NCBI RefSeq assembly: GCF_042701255.1
Contig: NZ_CP170554.1
Location: 1,426,001 to 1,490,000 of the forward strand
DNA length: 64,000 nucleotides
Direction of reading: 5' to 3'
Source of the DNA: Tahibacter sp042701255
Lineage (GTDB): Bacteria; Pseudomonadota; Gammaproteobacteria; Xanthomonadales; Rhodanobacteraceae
Part shown: piece by piece, positions 7,118 through 16,717 of the stretch
Layout: each line of letters starts with the position of its first letter
Position numbering within the stretch: position 1 is the stretch's first letter
Position numbers and translations under genes: made by a program
The notes under the pieces: generated by a model
Databases searched by the model: none
The model's input: only the letters and a program-made list of their open reading frames with translations
Told to the model about the DNA's origin: nothing

Positions 7118-10075
7118 CTAACACACCCGATTACGCCCGCCGTTCTTGGCCTCGTACAGCCGTGCATCGGCCTGCGAGACCAGGCGTTCGTGATGAGCGA
7201 GATCGCCGCGTTCGGCGAGGCCGATGCTGACCGTGATCTGCAGGCCGTCGGCGAAGCCGGAGCAGTTGGTTGCCGCGACGGCGAGGCGCAGGCGTTCGGC
7301 GAGGACGCGGGCCTGGGCCAAGGTGGTCTGCGGGAACAGCAGCGCGAATTCCTCGCCGCCGTAACGCGCGATGCGGTCCTGGGCGCGCAACTGGCGGCGC
7401 ATGGTGTCGGCGACGGCGCGCAGCGCGTCGTCGCCGGCGGCGTGTGAATACTGGTCGTTGATGCGCTTGAAATGATCGATGTCGACGAGGGCCAGGCTCA
7501 GCGGCTGGTCCTCGCTCACGGCCTGCGCGAAGGCCTCGGCAAGCTGCTCGTCGAACCAGCGCCGGTTTGCGAGGCCGGTCAGGCTGTCCTCGCGCGCCTG
7601 GCGTTCGAACGCGTCGGCATGTTCGCGCAGGCGCACGAGCAGCGCGCTCTTCTCCGCATCGGCGACGGTCAGGCGTTCGGTCTGCGCGCGCAGGTCCTGG
7701 GTGCGCTGGTCGATGAGCTCGCGCAGGCGGCGCTCGCTGCGCTGCAGCTGCTGCACGCGCGCCGCGTAGATCAGATAGAGCAGGGCGAGGGTGGTCAGTA
7801 TCGCGGCGATCCAGAAGGCGCGGCGCTGCCACCAGTGCGGCGCGATGCGCAGGTCGAGCACGGCCTCGTGACCGTTCCAGTCGCCGCCGGCGTTGGCGGC
7901 GGTCACGCGGAAACGGTAGTCGCCCGGCGCCAGATTGGTGAACTGCGCGAAGCGCTGGTTGCCGCGCTCGACCCAGTCCGCATCGAAGCCGTCGAGACGG
8001 TAGCGATAGCGGATCTTCTGCGGCATCAGATAGCTCAGGCCGGCGAAATGCAGCTCGATCTTGCGTGTGCCCGGCGCGAGTTCGAGCCGCTCGTGCGCGG
8101 CGACGAGGCGGTCGTCGACGCGCACGTCCTCGATGACCGACGGCGGCGCTCCGCGCGCAAAGCGCTGCAGCCGCGACGGATCGACGCTGGACAGGCCCAT
8201 GGCCGTGGCGATCCAGATGCGCCCGTCGGCGCCGCGCGCGGCGGCCGGATTGGAGCCGCCGTTGCATTGCGCGCTGGCCATGCCGTCGGCTTCGCCGAAG
8301 CCTTCCACGTCGAGCACGCTCAGGCGCCCGTCGGCGACGGCGTTGGCCTGGTCCTGGCGGATGCGCAGCGCACCGCGGTTGGAACTGAGCCAGAAGCGTT
8401 CCTCGGCGTCGCCGATGACCTGGAACACGGTATCCACCGGCAGGCCGTTGCTGCGGTTGATCACGGCGTAGCGGCCGCCGCGCTGGCGGACGAGGCCGCG
8501 GTCGGTGGCCATCCAGATGGTGCCGTCGGCATCCTCGTGGAAGCCGAACACGTCCTCGATGCCGCCGAGCGCGGACAGGTCGACGGTCTGCAGATTGTCG
8601 CCGTCGGCCACGGCCGCGCCGTTGGCCGTGCCTATCCAGAGCCGGCCGTCGGCGGCGGCGTGCAGCGAGATGATGAATTCGCGCGGCAGGCCGTCGGTGC
8701 GCACGAAACTGCGCCAGCTGCCGTCGCGCAGCCGCGACAGGCCGCGCGCCGTGCCGACCCAGAGCGTGCCGTCGCGTGTGGTCGCGACGGCGCGGACCTG
8801 ATTGCCGGCCAGGCCGTCCGCGCTGCCGTAGCGCCGCACGCCGTCGGGCGTCCAATGCACGAGGCCGTTGGAATACGTTCCGACCCAGAGGCCGCCGGCA
8901 GTGTCGGGCGCGAGGCTCAGCACCGAATCGTTCAACGCCGCGTCGCCGACCGTGGGTGCGGCGAAACGGTCGCCCTGCCAGCGCGACAGACCGCGGCTCG
9001 TGCCGACCCAGAGCGTCCCGTCGGCGGTTTCGAGCACGCTGCGCACGTAGTTGTCGGTCAGTCCGTGCTCGGTCGTATAGCTCACGAACGGCGCATCGCG
9101 CAGGCGCAGCAGGCCGCCGTTGGTGCCGACCCAGACGCTGCCTTCGTGATCTTCGAACAGCGCGGCCACGCGGTTGTTCGGCAGGCCGACTTCGCTGCCC
9201 AGGGTTTCGACTTCGCCGTGGCGCAGGCGCAGCACGCCGTGATTGACCGTGCCCAGCCAGAGATTGCCGCTGCGGTCGAACAGTAGCCGCTGCACCGCGT
9301 CGACCGGCAGCGCGGCACTCGCGACGACGAATGCATCGCCGTCGCTGCGGTAGACGCCGCGCTCGGTGCCGACCCAGACCGTGCCGTCGCCGGCGAACGC
9401 GATGTCGAATACCGGTCCGGGCGGCAGTCCCTGCGCAGGACCGAATACCTGCACGGTTTCACCGCGCACGCGCACGACACCTTCGGTCGTGCCGGCCCAG
9501 ACGCTGCCATCGGGCTGAGCGGCGATCAGGTACATCGACAGGCTCGGCAGGCCCTGCTCGCGGCCGAAATGGTGCACGCCGCCGGCATCGACGCGATCCA
9601 GACCCGCACTCTCGGTCGCGACCCAGAGCCGGCCCGCGGCATCCTCGGCCACGTCCATGATCTCGTCCTGGGCCAGGCCGCCGTCGTGCACGCTGAGCTG
9701 CGACCAGACGCCGTCACGCAGCATCGTCACGCCGCCGCGCGAGGTGCCGAGCACCAGGGTGCCGTCGCGGCGCACTTCCAGCGCGCGTATGCCGTTGTCG
9801 GCCAGCGCGTCGACGTTGCTGCGGTCGAAGGCGCGGAACTCGATGCCGTTGTAGCGCGCCAGTCCTTCCCAGGTCGCGAACCAGAGATAGCCGTCCGCCG
9901 TCTGCGCGACGCCCTGCACGAGGTTGTGCGGCAGCCCCTGGCGCGTGGTCCAGGTCTCGCGGAAATACTCGTTCAGCGGCCGCTGCTCGCCGGCCGAGGC
10001 GAACGTCGCCGTGCAGGCCGCGAGCAGCGCCAGCAACCAGCAGATTCGCCACAGGACCGCAACCGCGCCACGCAT
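7118..10075 (-). CDS. Diguanylate cyclase with two-component-regulator propeller sensor
   Basis: This 985-residue membrane protein has a signal sequence (LLALLAACTATFASA), then a periplasmic double beta-propeller of about fourteen blades with recurring D(G/R)TLWVGT-type motifs. A Y_Y_Y-type immunoglobulin-like domain follows near 690-760, one transmembrane helix near 775-795 (FWIAAILTTLALLYLIY), a coiled coil and a GGDEF domain. The active-site loop is RYGGEEFALLFP, so cyclic-di-GMP synthesis is expected. The start at 10075 is preferred because GGGGGGAG lies about 8 bases upstream; a further in-frame ATG exists at 10108. It is a single gene. Confidence 0.92.
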   Translation of the reverse strand: MRGAVAVLWRICWLLALLAACTATFASAGEQRPLNEYFRETWTTRQGLPHNLVQGVAQTADGYLWFATWEGLARYNGIEFRAFDRSNVDALADNGIRALEVRRDGTLVLGTSRGGVTMLRDGVWSQLSVHDGGLAQDEIMDVAEDAAGRLWVATESAGLDRVDAGGVHHFGREQGLPSLSMYLIAAQPDGSVWAGTTEGVVRVRGETVQVFGPAQGLPPGPVFDIAFAGDGTVWVGTERGVYRSDGDAFVVASAALPVDAVQRLLFDRSGNLWLGTVNHGVLRLRHGEVETLGSEVGLPNNRVAALFEDHEGSVWVGTNGGLLRLRDAPFVSYTTEHGLTDNYVRSVLETADGTLWVGTSRGLSRWQGDRFAAPTVGDAALNDSVLSLAPDTAGGLWVGTYSNGLVHWTPDGVRRYGSADGLAGNQVRAVATTRDGTLWVGTARGLSRLRDGSWRSFVRTDGLPREFIISLHAAADGRLWIGTANGAAVADGDNLQTVDLSALGGIEDVFGFHEDADGTIWMATDRGLVRQRGGRYAVINRSNGLPVDTVFQVIGDAEERFWLSSNRGALRIRQDQANAVADGRLSVLDVEGFGEADGMASAQCNGGSNPAAARGADGRIWIATAMGLSSVDPSRLQRFARGAPPSVIEDVRVDDRLVAAHERLELAPGTRKIELHFAGLSYLMPQKIRYRYRLDGFDADWVERGNQRFAQFTNLAPGDYRFRVTAANAGGDWNGHEAVLDLRIAPHWWQRRAFWIAAILTTLALLYLIYAARVQQLQRSERRLRELIDQRTQDLRAQTERLTVADAEKSALLVRLREHADAFERQAREDSLTGLANRRWFDEQLAEAFAQAVSEDQPLSLALVDIDHFKRINDQYSHAAGDDALRAVADTMRRQLRAQDRIARYGGEEFALLFPQTTLAQARVLAERLRLAVAATNCSGFADGLQITVSIGLAERGDLAHHERLVSQADARLYEAKNGGRNRVC

Positions 10076-10227
10076 AGCTGGGCTCCCCCCGGAGTGCCGC
10101 GGCAGCATAGCCGATTCGCGCGGCCGGACTCTCGGCCCCGGCCCGGGCCACCGGCAATGTGACCGTTGCCGGTGACGGGACGGATGCGTGCCGGCAGTGC
10201 TGCGAACGTCAGCCGCGTCCTCGGCCG

Positions 10228-11781
10228 CTACCAGCAGCCATGCCAGCGCCAGCGCTCCGGCCAGCGTTCGCGCGCGAACGCGGCGACGCGGGCCGTGACG
10301 GCCGGATCGCGGGAGAAGAACAACGCGCTATGTTCGTCGGCGCCGCCGCCCCAGACGTGGGCATAGGCCCAGGTTTCGCTGCCAGCCACGTAACGCAGAT
10401 TGTCGATGCTGATCGAGTCCTTGATGCGGACGATGCGCTGGCGCAGCTGATCCAGCGGCAGTCGGCCACCGACCGCGATCGCGGCGACGTTGTCGTTCTC
10501 GCCGATCCGGCTCCAGAGTTTGCGCCAAGCGGCGAGATTGTCGCCGCGGTATATGAGGAGCGCGAGGTTCCGGCTGAGATCGGACGTCCAGTGCCACGCC
10601 GTACAACTCAGTTGCGCGCTGGCTGCGCGCCACCAATGTCCATGGCTTTCGCGCACGGAAGCAATCAACCAGGGAGTTTCGCCATCGGCGGCGGCGGCGA
10701 CCATCGCAGCCTCGCCGAAAGAGTCATCTTCGCCGAACGTCAGACCGAGAGTGCAGTCATCCAACGTGTCGAAACCCCGATATGCGGTGAAAAGCACAGC
10801 ATCGCCGTGCTCGAACAAAAGCTTCGCAAAACCTTCAGCGAGCCCTGCGTCTTCACTGATCCAGGCCAGAACATGCTCGCCCATGGGGGCATTCCAACGC
10901 AGGACGGACCAGCGAAAGTTACGGGTCATGTCGTCCAGCAACCGTGCCGTCGGTGGATCGGCCCCCGCCAACCAATGCTCGTGCAGATAGTCCGGCGCTG
11001 CGCCGTCCGGCAACAGCTCGCCGAGCACGTTGCCCACCAAGGGGCCCCAGAAAGGCGCATGCTGCGGTTGGATCCGCAATGCCTCGGCGTAGCTGGCGAC
11101 TGGTTGCACATATCCCTTGCCGTAGCGTTTCGTCGCTGGATGATTCCTGATCCACGTGTCGAGTAGACCCTTGGCCTTGACGGAGTCACGCAACAGGAAA
11201 AGATGGCGCGGGCCGCTATCCACGCCGACCTGCAGCGAGGAACGAGGGGCCTGAGGCATGCTCCGGGATGTGCAGGGTGCTTCGTGCGGCGGCAATTCTG
11301 CGAGCGGATTGCCTGCTGCTGCATCGAGGTAGTTGCAAAGGCGCAGCTCCAGCTCCGCCTCGTCCACTGCATACCAGATTCGCCGCAGGATCGGATCGTC
11401 GTCTTTCAGTCGTGCGGCAATGAACGTGTGCCGTTGCGTAGGTGGCGCAGCCGCTATCGGAGCGACGAGGCGGCGATAAAGCAGGCCGAGCAGCCGGCGC
11501 TGGCGCGTCTCGCCGATCGCCTGCAACGCTTCATCGTAGCTGTGCAGTTGTACGGGAGTCAGTGCGGCGATCTGCGCCGCGGCGGTACCGTGATGCGAGT
11601 ACTGGACGGTACTGACGAGGCGCAGCAAGTCGAGCAGTGCTGCGGCGAAATTATCAAAATCCTGCCATTTCTCACGCGGCAGGCGAAGACGACTCTGCGG
11701 CGTCTCGCTGAATGCGAGTAGTCGGAAATACCGGCGTTGCGCCGCTTCGGCCTCAGCGATTTCGTCGATGGTCGAGCTCAT
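10228..11781 (-). CDS. Hypothetical protein, tandem paralog A
   Basis: This 517-residue protein of unrecognised family is predicted to be cytoplasmic. It shares its layout with the gene just upstream (11843-13369). Common blocks are SRLRLP near the N-terminus; a central WSVLRWNAPMGEHVLAWIS matching the neighbour's WAFFRWPNTMQESALAFVT; FGEDDSFGEAAMVAAAA matching FGERHSYGEAALIAAAA; and a C-terminal SRDPAVTARVAAFA matching ARDPALTNRVVAYA. The two clearly derive from a tandem duplication, although overall identity looks low. The ATG at 11781 is preferred to the longer frame because the extra 35 residues are Arg/Pro-rich and look untranslated. Confidence 0.75.
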   Translation of the reverse strand: MSSTIDEIAEAEAAQRRYFRLLAFSETPQSRLRLPREKWQDFDNFAAALLDLLRLVSTVQYSHHGTAAAQIAALTPVQLHSYDEALQAIGETRQRRLLGLLYRRLVAPIAAAPPTQRHTFIAARLKDDDPILRRIWYAVDEAELELRLCNYLDAAAGNPLAELPPHEAPCTSRSMPQAPRSSLQVGVDSGPRHLFLLRDSVKAKGLLDTWIRNHPATKRYGKGYVQPVASYAEALRIQPQHAPFWGPLVGNVLGELLPDGAAPDYLHEHWLAGADPPTARLLDDMTRNFRWSVLRWNAPMGEHVLAWISEDAGLAEGFAKLLFEHGDAVLFTAYRGFDTLDDCTLGLTFGEDDSFGEAAMVAAAADGETPWLIASVRESHGHWWRAASAQLSCTAWHWTSDLSRNLALLIYRGDNLAAWRKLWSRIGENDNVAAIAVGGRLPLDQLRQRIVRIKDSISIDNLRYVAGSETWAYAHVWGGGADEHSALFFSRDPAVTARVAAFARERWPERWRWHGCW

Positions 11782-11842
11782 GGTGTCGATGAGTGTCGGT
11801 GTTGCTGAGCGTGACGGCGGATCTTCTAGCGGACCATTGATG

Positions 11843-13369
11843 CTACCACCGCCCCGACAGATACCACCCCGGCTGCTTCGCCGCATACGCGACGACGCGA
11901 TTCGTCAGGGCCGGGTCCCTGGCATGGAACATCGCGTGATGTTCGCCGCGGTCGCCGCCGTGGACGTGGGTGTAGATCCAGCCCAGCCGCTGCGACAGCG
12001 CGTTGCAGTCGCGGAAGCCGCATCGATAGGCGCCGCCGATATAGGCCTCCATGACCTGCGTCGCGGTATTGCGGCCGCAGGTGGTGGCCTGGACGATTCC
12101 ATCCTCGTGATCGAGACGCCGCCACAACGCGCGATAGGCATCCACGTCGTCGGCACGATACACGCCGATGAAATCGGTTCCGCTCTGGTCGTAGTACGCG
12201 GCTGCGACGCCGATTCCAAGACGTGCCGTATGTCGGCGCCAGGCATGCGCGGAACTCTGCTGCACGGTGACGACGAGCCAGGGCGGTATCGACTCTGCGG
12301 CTGCGGCAATCAACGCCGCCTCGCCGTAGCTGTGCCTCTCGCCGAACTGGGCTCCGCCGGCGCGGGCCTGCAATGACGCGACGTTCCAATAGCTCGCCAC
12401 GAGCTCGCGCTGGCGGTTGTGCCGCCGCAGCAGAGAGATCCACTCGTCGGCTAGCGACGCGTCGCGTGTGACGAAAGCCAGTGCCGATTCCTGCATCGTG
12501 TTCGGCCAACGGAAGAAGGCCCAGGCATAGGTGTCGGCAAGCTCCTGCAGCGCGTCGTCGAGCTGCATTTTCACCAGCCGATCGGATGCGGGAATCACGG
12601 GTTCGCGGTCTTGCCGCAGCTTGCCGATGACTCGGCCTTCCGGCATCCCGTGGCAGCTGTGTCGGCCTCGCGAGTCCTTGAATGCCGTGGCGACGGAGGT
12701 CAGCGCGCGGCGCGCCTGCGACGTGAACAGCTCGGCGCCTCTGATCTGTTCGATCCAGGCTTGCAGTGGATCGGCGAGTATCGCGTTGTCGATGACCTGC
12801 AGCACGACGCAGAGATCGCCGTCGTCGCCGTCGCAGCGGGTCGCGATCGGCGTCAGGACCGGCGCGGCAATCGGTGCCTGGCGGCTTGCCGTCTTCCACG
12901 CGGGCACCCCCGATTCCCGCTCCAGATAATCGATCAGCGCATTCTCGAGATCGTCGAAGATCTCGCCGTGCCAGAACAGTTGTCGAGTGGCGAATCGCAG
13001 ATAACGCTCGACGCGCTCAGCGACCCGCAATATGCGCTCGTCGGACGAAGCGGCGCCGTCGACGCCGCGCAGCAGGACCTGGGCGCAGCGATCCAGCGGG
13101 CGCCGCCAGCGTGGGAGTTCGATCGCGGCGAGCGCCGCATCGAATCGCGCCAGTTCGACGTCGTCGACGGCGGCCAGCGCCTGCGCGATCGTGAAGTCGT
13201 CGTCTTCGAAGCGGACTTCGCCGATCAACGCGAGCAGGCGCAGCAACGTGGTCACATGCCGCTCGACCGGCGTCTGCTCCGCTTCCGGCAGGCGCAGGCG
13301 GGATTCCGGCGCCTCGGTCAGCAGAGCGAGCGCGACGGCGTTGCTCAGGCGGAGTTGGGCTTTGTGCAT
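11843..13369 (-). CDS. Hypothetical protein, tandem paralog B
   Basis: This 508-residue soluble protein of unrecognised family is a paralog of the downstream gene at 10228-11781; the two are 61 bases apart and probably cotranscribed. It has no signal peptide. The C-terminal half has the GERHSYGEAALIAAAAESIPPWL block and an aromatic tail (GWYLSGRW), where the paralog ends in a Trp-rich stretch. Neither a nuclease, kinase nor ATPase motif is visible. It begins 9 bases after the stop of the radical SAM gene, so all three minus-strand genes may be one operon. Confidence 0.75.
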   Translation of the reverse strand: MHKAQLRLSNAVALALLTEAPESRLRLPEAEQTPVERHVTTLLRLLALIGEVRFEDDDFTIAQALAAVDDVELARFDAALAAIELPRWRRPLDRCAQVLLRGVDGAASSDERILRVAERVERYLRFATRQLFWHGEIFDDLENALIDYLERESGVPAWKTASRQAPIAAPVLTPIATRCDGDDGDLCVVLQVIDNAILADPLQAWIEQIRGAELFTSQARRALTSVATAFKDSRGRHSCHGMPEGRVIGKLRQDREPVIPASDRLVKMQLDDALQELADTYAWAFFRWPNTMQESALAFVTRDASLADEWISLLRRHNRQRELVASYWNVASLQARAGGAQFGERHSYGEAALIAAAAESIPPWLVVTVQQSSAHAWRRHTARLGIGVAAAYYDQSGTDFIGVYRADDVDAYRALWRRLDHEDGIVQATTCGRNTATQVMEAYIGGAYRCGFRDCNALSQRLGWIYTHVHGGDRGEHHAMFHARDPALTNRVVAYAAKQPGWYLSGRW

Positions 13370-13378
13370 GCCGCGCCG

Positions 13379-14914
13379 CTACCCCTGCTGCAGATGCCGC
13401 GCCTGCCGCGCCGGCGTCGCGCCGGCGGATTTGCGTGCACGAGGCGCGGGCAATTCGGCGTCGGCGGCTTCGAACGGCAGGCGGCTGCGGCCGCCGGCGG
13501 CGTGGTAGTCGGTAGCGAGATCGTTGCCCACCTCGGTCGCATCGAGTCCGCGTTCGCTGAGCAGGAAGTCGTACAGCGCCTGCACGAGACGCTCCTGCGC
13601 GAGCGCATGGGTCTGCCCGGTGCGCGCATAGAGCCAGTCGCTGAAGGCGAGAAAATGCGCGAAGGGGCTGTCGCCGAGCAGGCGCGGCAGGGTGCGCAGG
13701 TAGCGGCCCGAGTTCGCGACGAGGTCCCAGTAGCGCGAGAAGCGCGCGAGGCGCTGCATCGTCGCGAAGTCGATGACGTTGGTCGCGAGGATGTTGTACG
13801 GCGGCTCGGGATTGAACTGCAGGCCGAAGTCAGTGGTGTGGCGCGCGATCGGCGCGCCGCGCAGGCGCTTGAGGATACCGAACTGGATTTCGTGCGGCGC
13901 GAGCGCGACGAGCGTGTCGAAGCCGCGCGCGAAGGTGTCCATGTCTTCGCCGGGCAGGCCGGCGATCAGGTCCACGTGCAGATGCGCCGTGCAGTGTTCG
14001 CGCAGCCAGCGCAGGTTGGTCGCCGCGCGCTCGTTGTCCTGGCGCCGCGAGATGCGCGTCTGCACGGTCGGATCGAAGGTCTGGATGCCGATTTCGAACT
14101 GCAGGGTGCCGGCCGGAAACTGCTGTATCGCGGCTTTCAGGCGCTCGGGCAGGTGGTCGGGAATCAGCTCGAAATGCACGAACACCGGATCGTCGGGCGC
14201 GGCGCGCAGCTTGGCCAGGAAGAAGTCGAGGATGGCCAGCGAGGTGTCGACCTTGAGATTGAACGTGCGGTCGACGAACTTGAACTGGCGCGCGCCGCGC
14301 GCGTAAAGCATGTCGAGATCATCGAGGAACGGCTGCAGCGGGAATGGCCAGGCGGTCTTGTCCAGCGCCGACAGGCAGAACTCGCATTTGAAGGGGCAGC
14401 CGCGCGATGCCTCGACGTAGAGATAGCGCCGCGCCACGTCCTCGTCGGTGTATTCGGCATAGGGCTGCGTCAATGCGGGCAGCGGCGGCTGCACGCCGGC
14501 GATGATGCGCTGCTCCGGCCGCTCGCCGGCCAGCAGCTGCGCGGCCAGAGCGGCGAAGCTGACTTCGCCCCAGCCGGTCACGACGTAGTCGGCCGCGGCG
14601 GCGATGCGCTGTTCCTGCGTCTCGTAGCTGACCTCGGGGCCGCCGAGCACGATGATCAGGTCGGGTCGCAAGGTCTTGAGCAGCAGCACCAGTCGCGTGG
14701 TCTCGACGACGTTCCAGATGTAGACGCCGAGACCGAGCACGCGCGGCGCGTCGGCGAGAATTTTCTCGGCGATGTCTTCGGTCTTCTGGCCGATGATGAA
14801 TTCGCGGATGAGGCTGCGTTCGCGCAGCGCGCCGAGGTTGGCGCGCAGGCAGCGCAGGCCCAGCGAGGCATGCGCGTAGCGCGCGTTGAGTGTGGCAAGA
14901 ACGATGTCGGGCAT
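13379..14914 (-). CDS. B12-binding domain radical SAM protein (DUF4080-type C-terminus)
   Basis: This 511-residue enzyme starts with a cobalamin-binding Rossmann domain (about 1-140; LATLNARYAHASLGLRCLR, GLGVYIWN, VLGGPEVS). A radical SAM domain follows with the cluster motif RGCPFKCEFC (CxxxCxxC, about 170-178) and HVDLIAGLPGED. The C-terminal region (about 380-511) resembles DUF4080. The substrate is unknown; related proteins are annotated as anaerobic Mg-protoporphyrin cyclase-like or methylthiotransferase-like without evidence. The chosen ATG begins MPDIVLATLNARYAHAS; the longer frame runs through a palindromic repeat and is not plausible. Confidence 0.9.
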   Translation of the reverse strand: MPDIVLATLNARYAHASLGLRCLRANLGALRERSLIREFIIGQKTEDIAEKILADAPRVLGLGVYIWNVVETTRLVLLLKTLRPDLIIVLGGPEVSYETQEQRIAAAADYVVTGWGEVSFAALAAQLLAGERPEQRIIAGVQPPLPALTQPYAEYTDEDVARRYLYVEASRGCPFKCEFCLSALDKTAWPFPLQPFLDDLDMLYARGARQFKFVDRTFNLKVDTSLAILDFFLAKLRAAPDDPVFVHFELIPDHLPERLKAAIQQFPAGTLQFEIGIQTFDPTVQTRISRRQDNERAATNLRWLREHCTAHLHVDLIAGLPGEDMDTFARGFDTLVALAPHEIQFGILKRLRGAPIARHTTDFGLQFNPEPPYNILATNVIDFATMQRLARFSRYWDLVANSGRYLRTLPRLLGDSPFAHFLAFSDWLYARTGQTHALAQERLVQALYDFLLSERGLDATEVGNDLATDYHAAGGRSRLPFEAADAELPAPRARKSAGATPARQARHLQQG

Positions 14915-15002
14915 TGCGCAAGTATGCGCGAGCCGGGTGCGCCGCGGAAAATCCGCGGCTTCGGCGGGTGCCGATTCGCGGGTGGCGGATGCCGTTCCGC
15001 AG

Positions 15003-15242
15003 GTTGCCGGTGAGCCGGCGGCGAACCGCAACGTTGACGTGCTGGTCCTTGCGGAGCCTGTCGCAATGCGTTTGCCGCCGCCCCGTTGCGGCGGGGCGGC
15101 GGCTGCAGTTTCGGCGTTGCAGCGGTGCGGGATGCTTCGTTCGGGTATCTGCCGGGTGACGTTCGCGGTGTTGCGGCTCGCTGCGCTCACCACGATCTGC
15201 GCGTTTCCATAGGTTGCCGGTGAGCCGCAGGCGAACCGCAAC
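15003..15242. repeat. Two direct copies of a short stem-loop repeat plus an inverted partial copy
   Basis: The copies at 15003-15032 and 15213-15242 each start GTTGCCGGTGAGCCG and end GCGAACCGCAAC, so each can fold into a stem-loop (GTTG/CAAC, CGGT/ACCG). A partial inverted copy lies at 15170-15194. Related units occur at 38334-38366, 38433-38462, 51901-51927 and 51988-52014. This is a REP-like family confined to intergenic space. The 357-base gap 14915-15271 holds no gene. Confidence 0.75.
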
Positions 15243-15271
15243 GTCAAGGTGCAGTCAGCCGGCGAACCGAG

Positions 15272-16717
15272 CTACAGCCGCGTCCAGGCGTCCTGCCAGT
15301 TCGTGCCGCTGCCGGGCGCGTAGTGGAACGCGCTGTTGACGTTGCACCAGCCGCCCTCGGGGAACGGGCGGCAGCGATAGCGGTTGCCGTCGCTGCCGAG
15401 CACGATGGTCTGGCCGGCGACGTAGCTGCCGATACCGGCCGGATAGACGTAGTCGTAGTTGCCGCCGCTGCCGGGCTTCTTGTGCGTGATGGTCACGGTC
15501 GTGCTGTGCGTGGCGGCGCCGTCGCCGACGGTCAGGCGTACGACGACGCTCTGGTCCTGCACCGGCGCGGTCAGGTTCAACGTGGTCTGCACGCCGCTGC
15601 TCGCGCTCAGGCTCGCATTGCTGCCGGAAACCAGGCTCCACTGATAGCTCAGCGCCTGGCCCTCCGGATCGCTGGAGCCCGCGCCCGACAGATTCACGGT
15701 GCCGGCACCGGTGACCGTCGTGCCGCTTGCGGCGATCACCGCGACCGGCGGCTGGTTGGTGTTCGGCAGGCGTATGTCGACCTGGTGATTGAGGTTCTGG
15801 CTCGTCAAGGTATAGACGCGGTTCGCGCTCGCGCTCTGCTGCGGCGTGATCGTGCCGCCGGCGCCGAGCACGCCGATGCGCGCGTTCGTCGCCTGCGCAT
15901 TGACCACGAGCGCGAAGCGGTAAGGCCATTCACTCGCGGCGCCCTGGCCCGCGGCGACCGTGAACGGAATCGTCTCCACGTCGTTGCCTGCCGCATTGAA
16001 CAACCGCAGGGTGACGACCGTGCCGGCCGGCAGCGCGTTCTGCGCGGTCAGCGCGCCTTCGTCGGTCCAGGTCGGATTCGTCGTGCCGCCGAACTCGACG
16101 TCGGTGCAGGTATAGAACGCTTCGGTGCTGTCGGAACGCTGCCAGACCGTATAGATCGTGTGTCTGCCGCTCAGCGCCGGCAGTGCGCAGCGGAAGCGGT
16201 AGTTGCCGTTGTCCAGCGGCACCGAGCCGAAGCGGCAGAACTCGAACAGATCCGACCAGCGCAGCGGCTCGGTCGGCGACCAGCCCGCGCGCGTGACGTA
16301 GAAGACCCAGTCGCGGCTCGCATGCGGCGCAGTCGCGCGGAACACGAACTCGAACGTGCCGTCGGCGTCCGGCGCGATCGGCGTCGCGTACCAGTCGCTG
16401 CGTGCGAGGTCGAGACCGCGGAACGTCGGATTGTTGCCGCTGCAGAGCTTGCCGTCCGGCACCACGGCCTGGTGATTGCCATTGGCATTGGCCTGGTTGA
16501 TGCCGGTCCAGTCGTAGAACGCCTGCGTGCCGCCGGCGTCCTTGAGCGCGCGGCAGGCCGGGTCGCTGGGGTTTTCCGGGTTGTTGAGGAAACAGTGATA
16601 GATGCGGCTCTCGGGCACGATCATGGAGCCGTGGGCCTGGCTGCGCTGCGGCAGCACGGCGGCGCCGATGGCGACGAGAACGGCGAGGGACGAACGTAGG
16701 GCGAGCGAAGCGGACAC
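15272..16717 (-). CDS. AA10 lytic polysaccharide monooxygenase with CBM5/12-type chitin-binding domain
   Basis: This 481-residue secreted copper enzyme oxidatively cleaves chitin or cellulose. The GTG start at 16717 has AGGAG 7 bases upstream. Signal cleavage after SQA would expose His29 (HGSMIVPESR), the N-terminal ligand of the histidine brace; the second ligand is in ATAPHASRDWVFYVT. The catalytic domain spans about 29-225 and is followed by a GbpA-like domain, a PKD-like domain (VNLSGAGSSDPEG) and a C-terminal carbohydrate-binding module with YVAGQTIVLGSDGNRYRC and a closing Trp. It fits the GlcNAc genes at the other end of the window. Confidence 0.93.
   Translation of the reverse strand: MSASLALRSSLAVLVAIGAAVLPQRSQAHGSMIVPESRIYHCFLNNPENPSDPACRALKDAGGTQAFYDWTGINQANANGNHQAVVPDGKLCSGNNPTFRGLDLARSDWYATPIAPDADGTFEFVFRATAPHASRDWVFYVTRAGWSPTEPLRWSDLFEFCRFGSVPLDNGNYRFRCALPALSGRHTIYTVWQRSDSTEAFYTCTDVEFGGTTNPTWTDEGALTAQNALPAGTVVTLRLFNAAGNDVETIPFTVAAGQGAASEWPYRFALVVNAQATNARIGVLGAGGTITPQQSASANRVYTLTSQNLNHQVDIRLPNTNQPPVAVIAASGTTVTGAGTVNLSGAGSSDPEGQALSYQWSLVSGSNASLSASSGVQTTLNLTAPVQDQSVVVRLTVGDGAATHSTTVTITHKKPGSGGNYDYVYPAGIGSYVAGQTIVLGSDGNRYRCRPFPEGGWCNVNSAFHYAPGSGTNWQDAWTRL

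Noticed and set aside
12611..15013. 800-codon plus-strand frame across paralog B and the radical SAM gene
   Set aside because: It runs antisense through two genes with better support and crosses their intergenic boundary.
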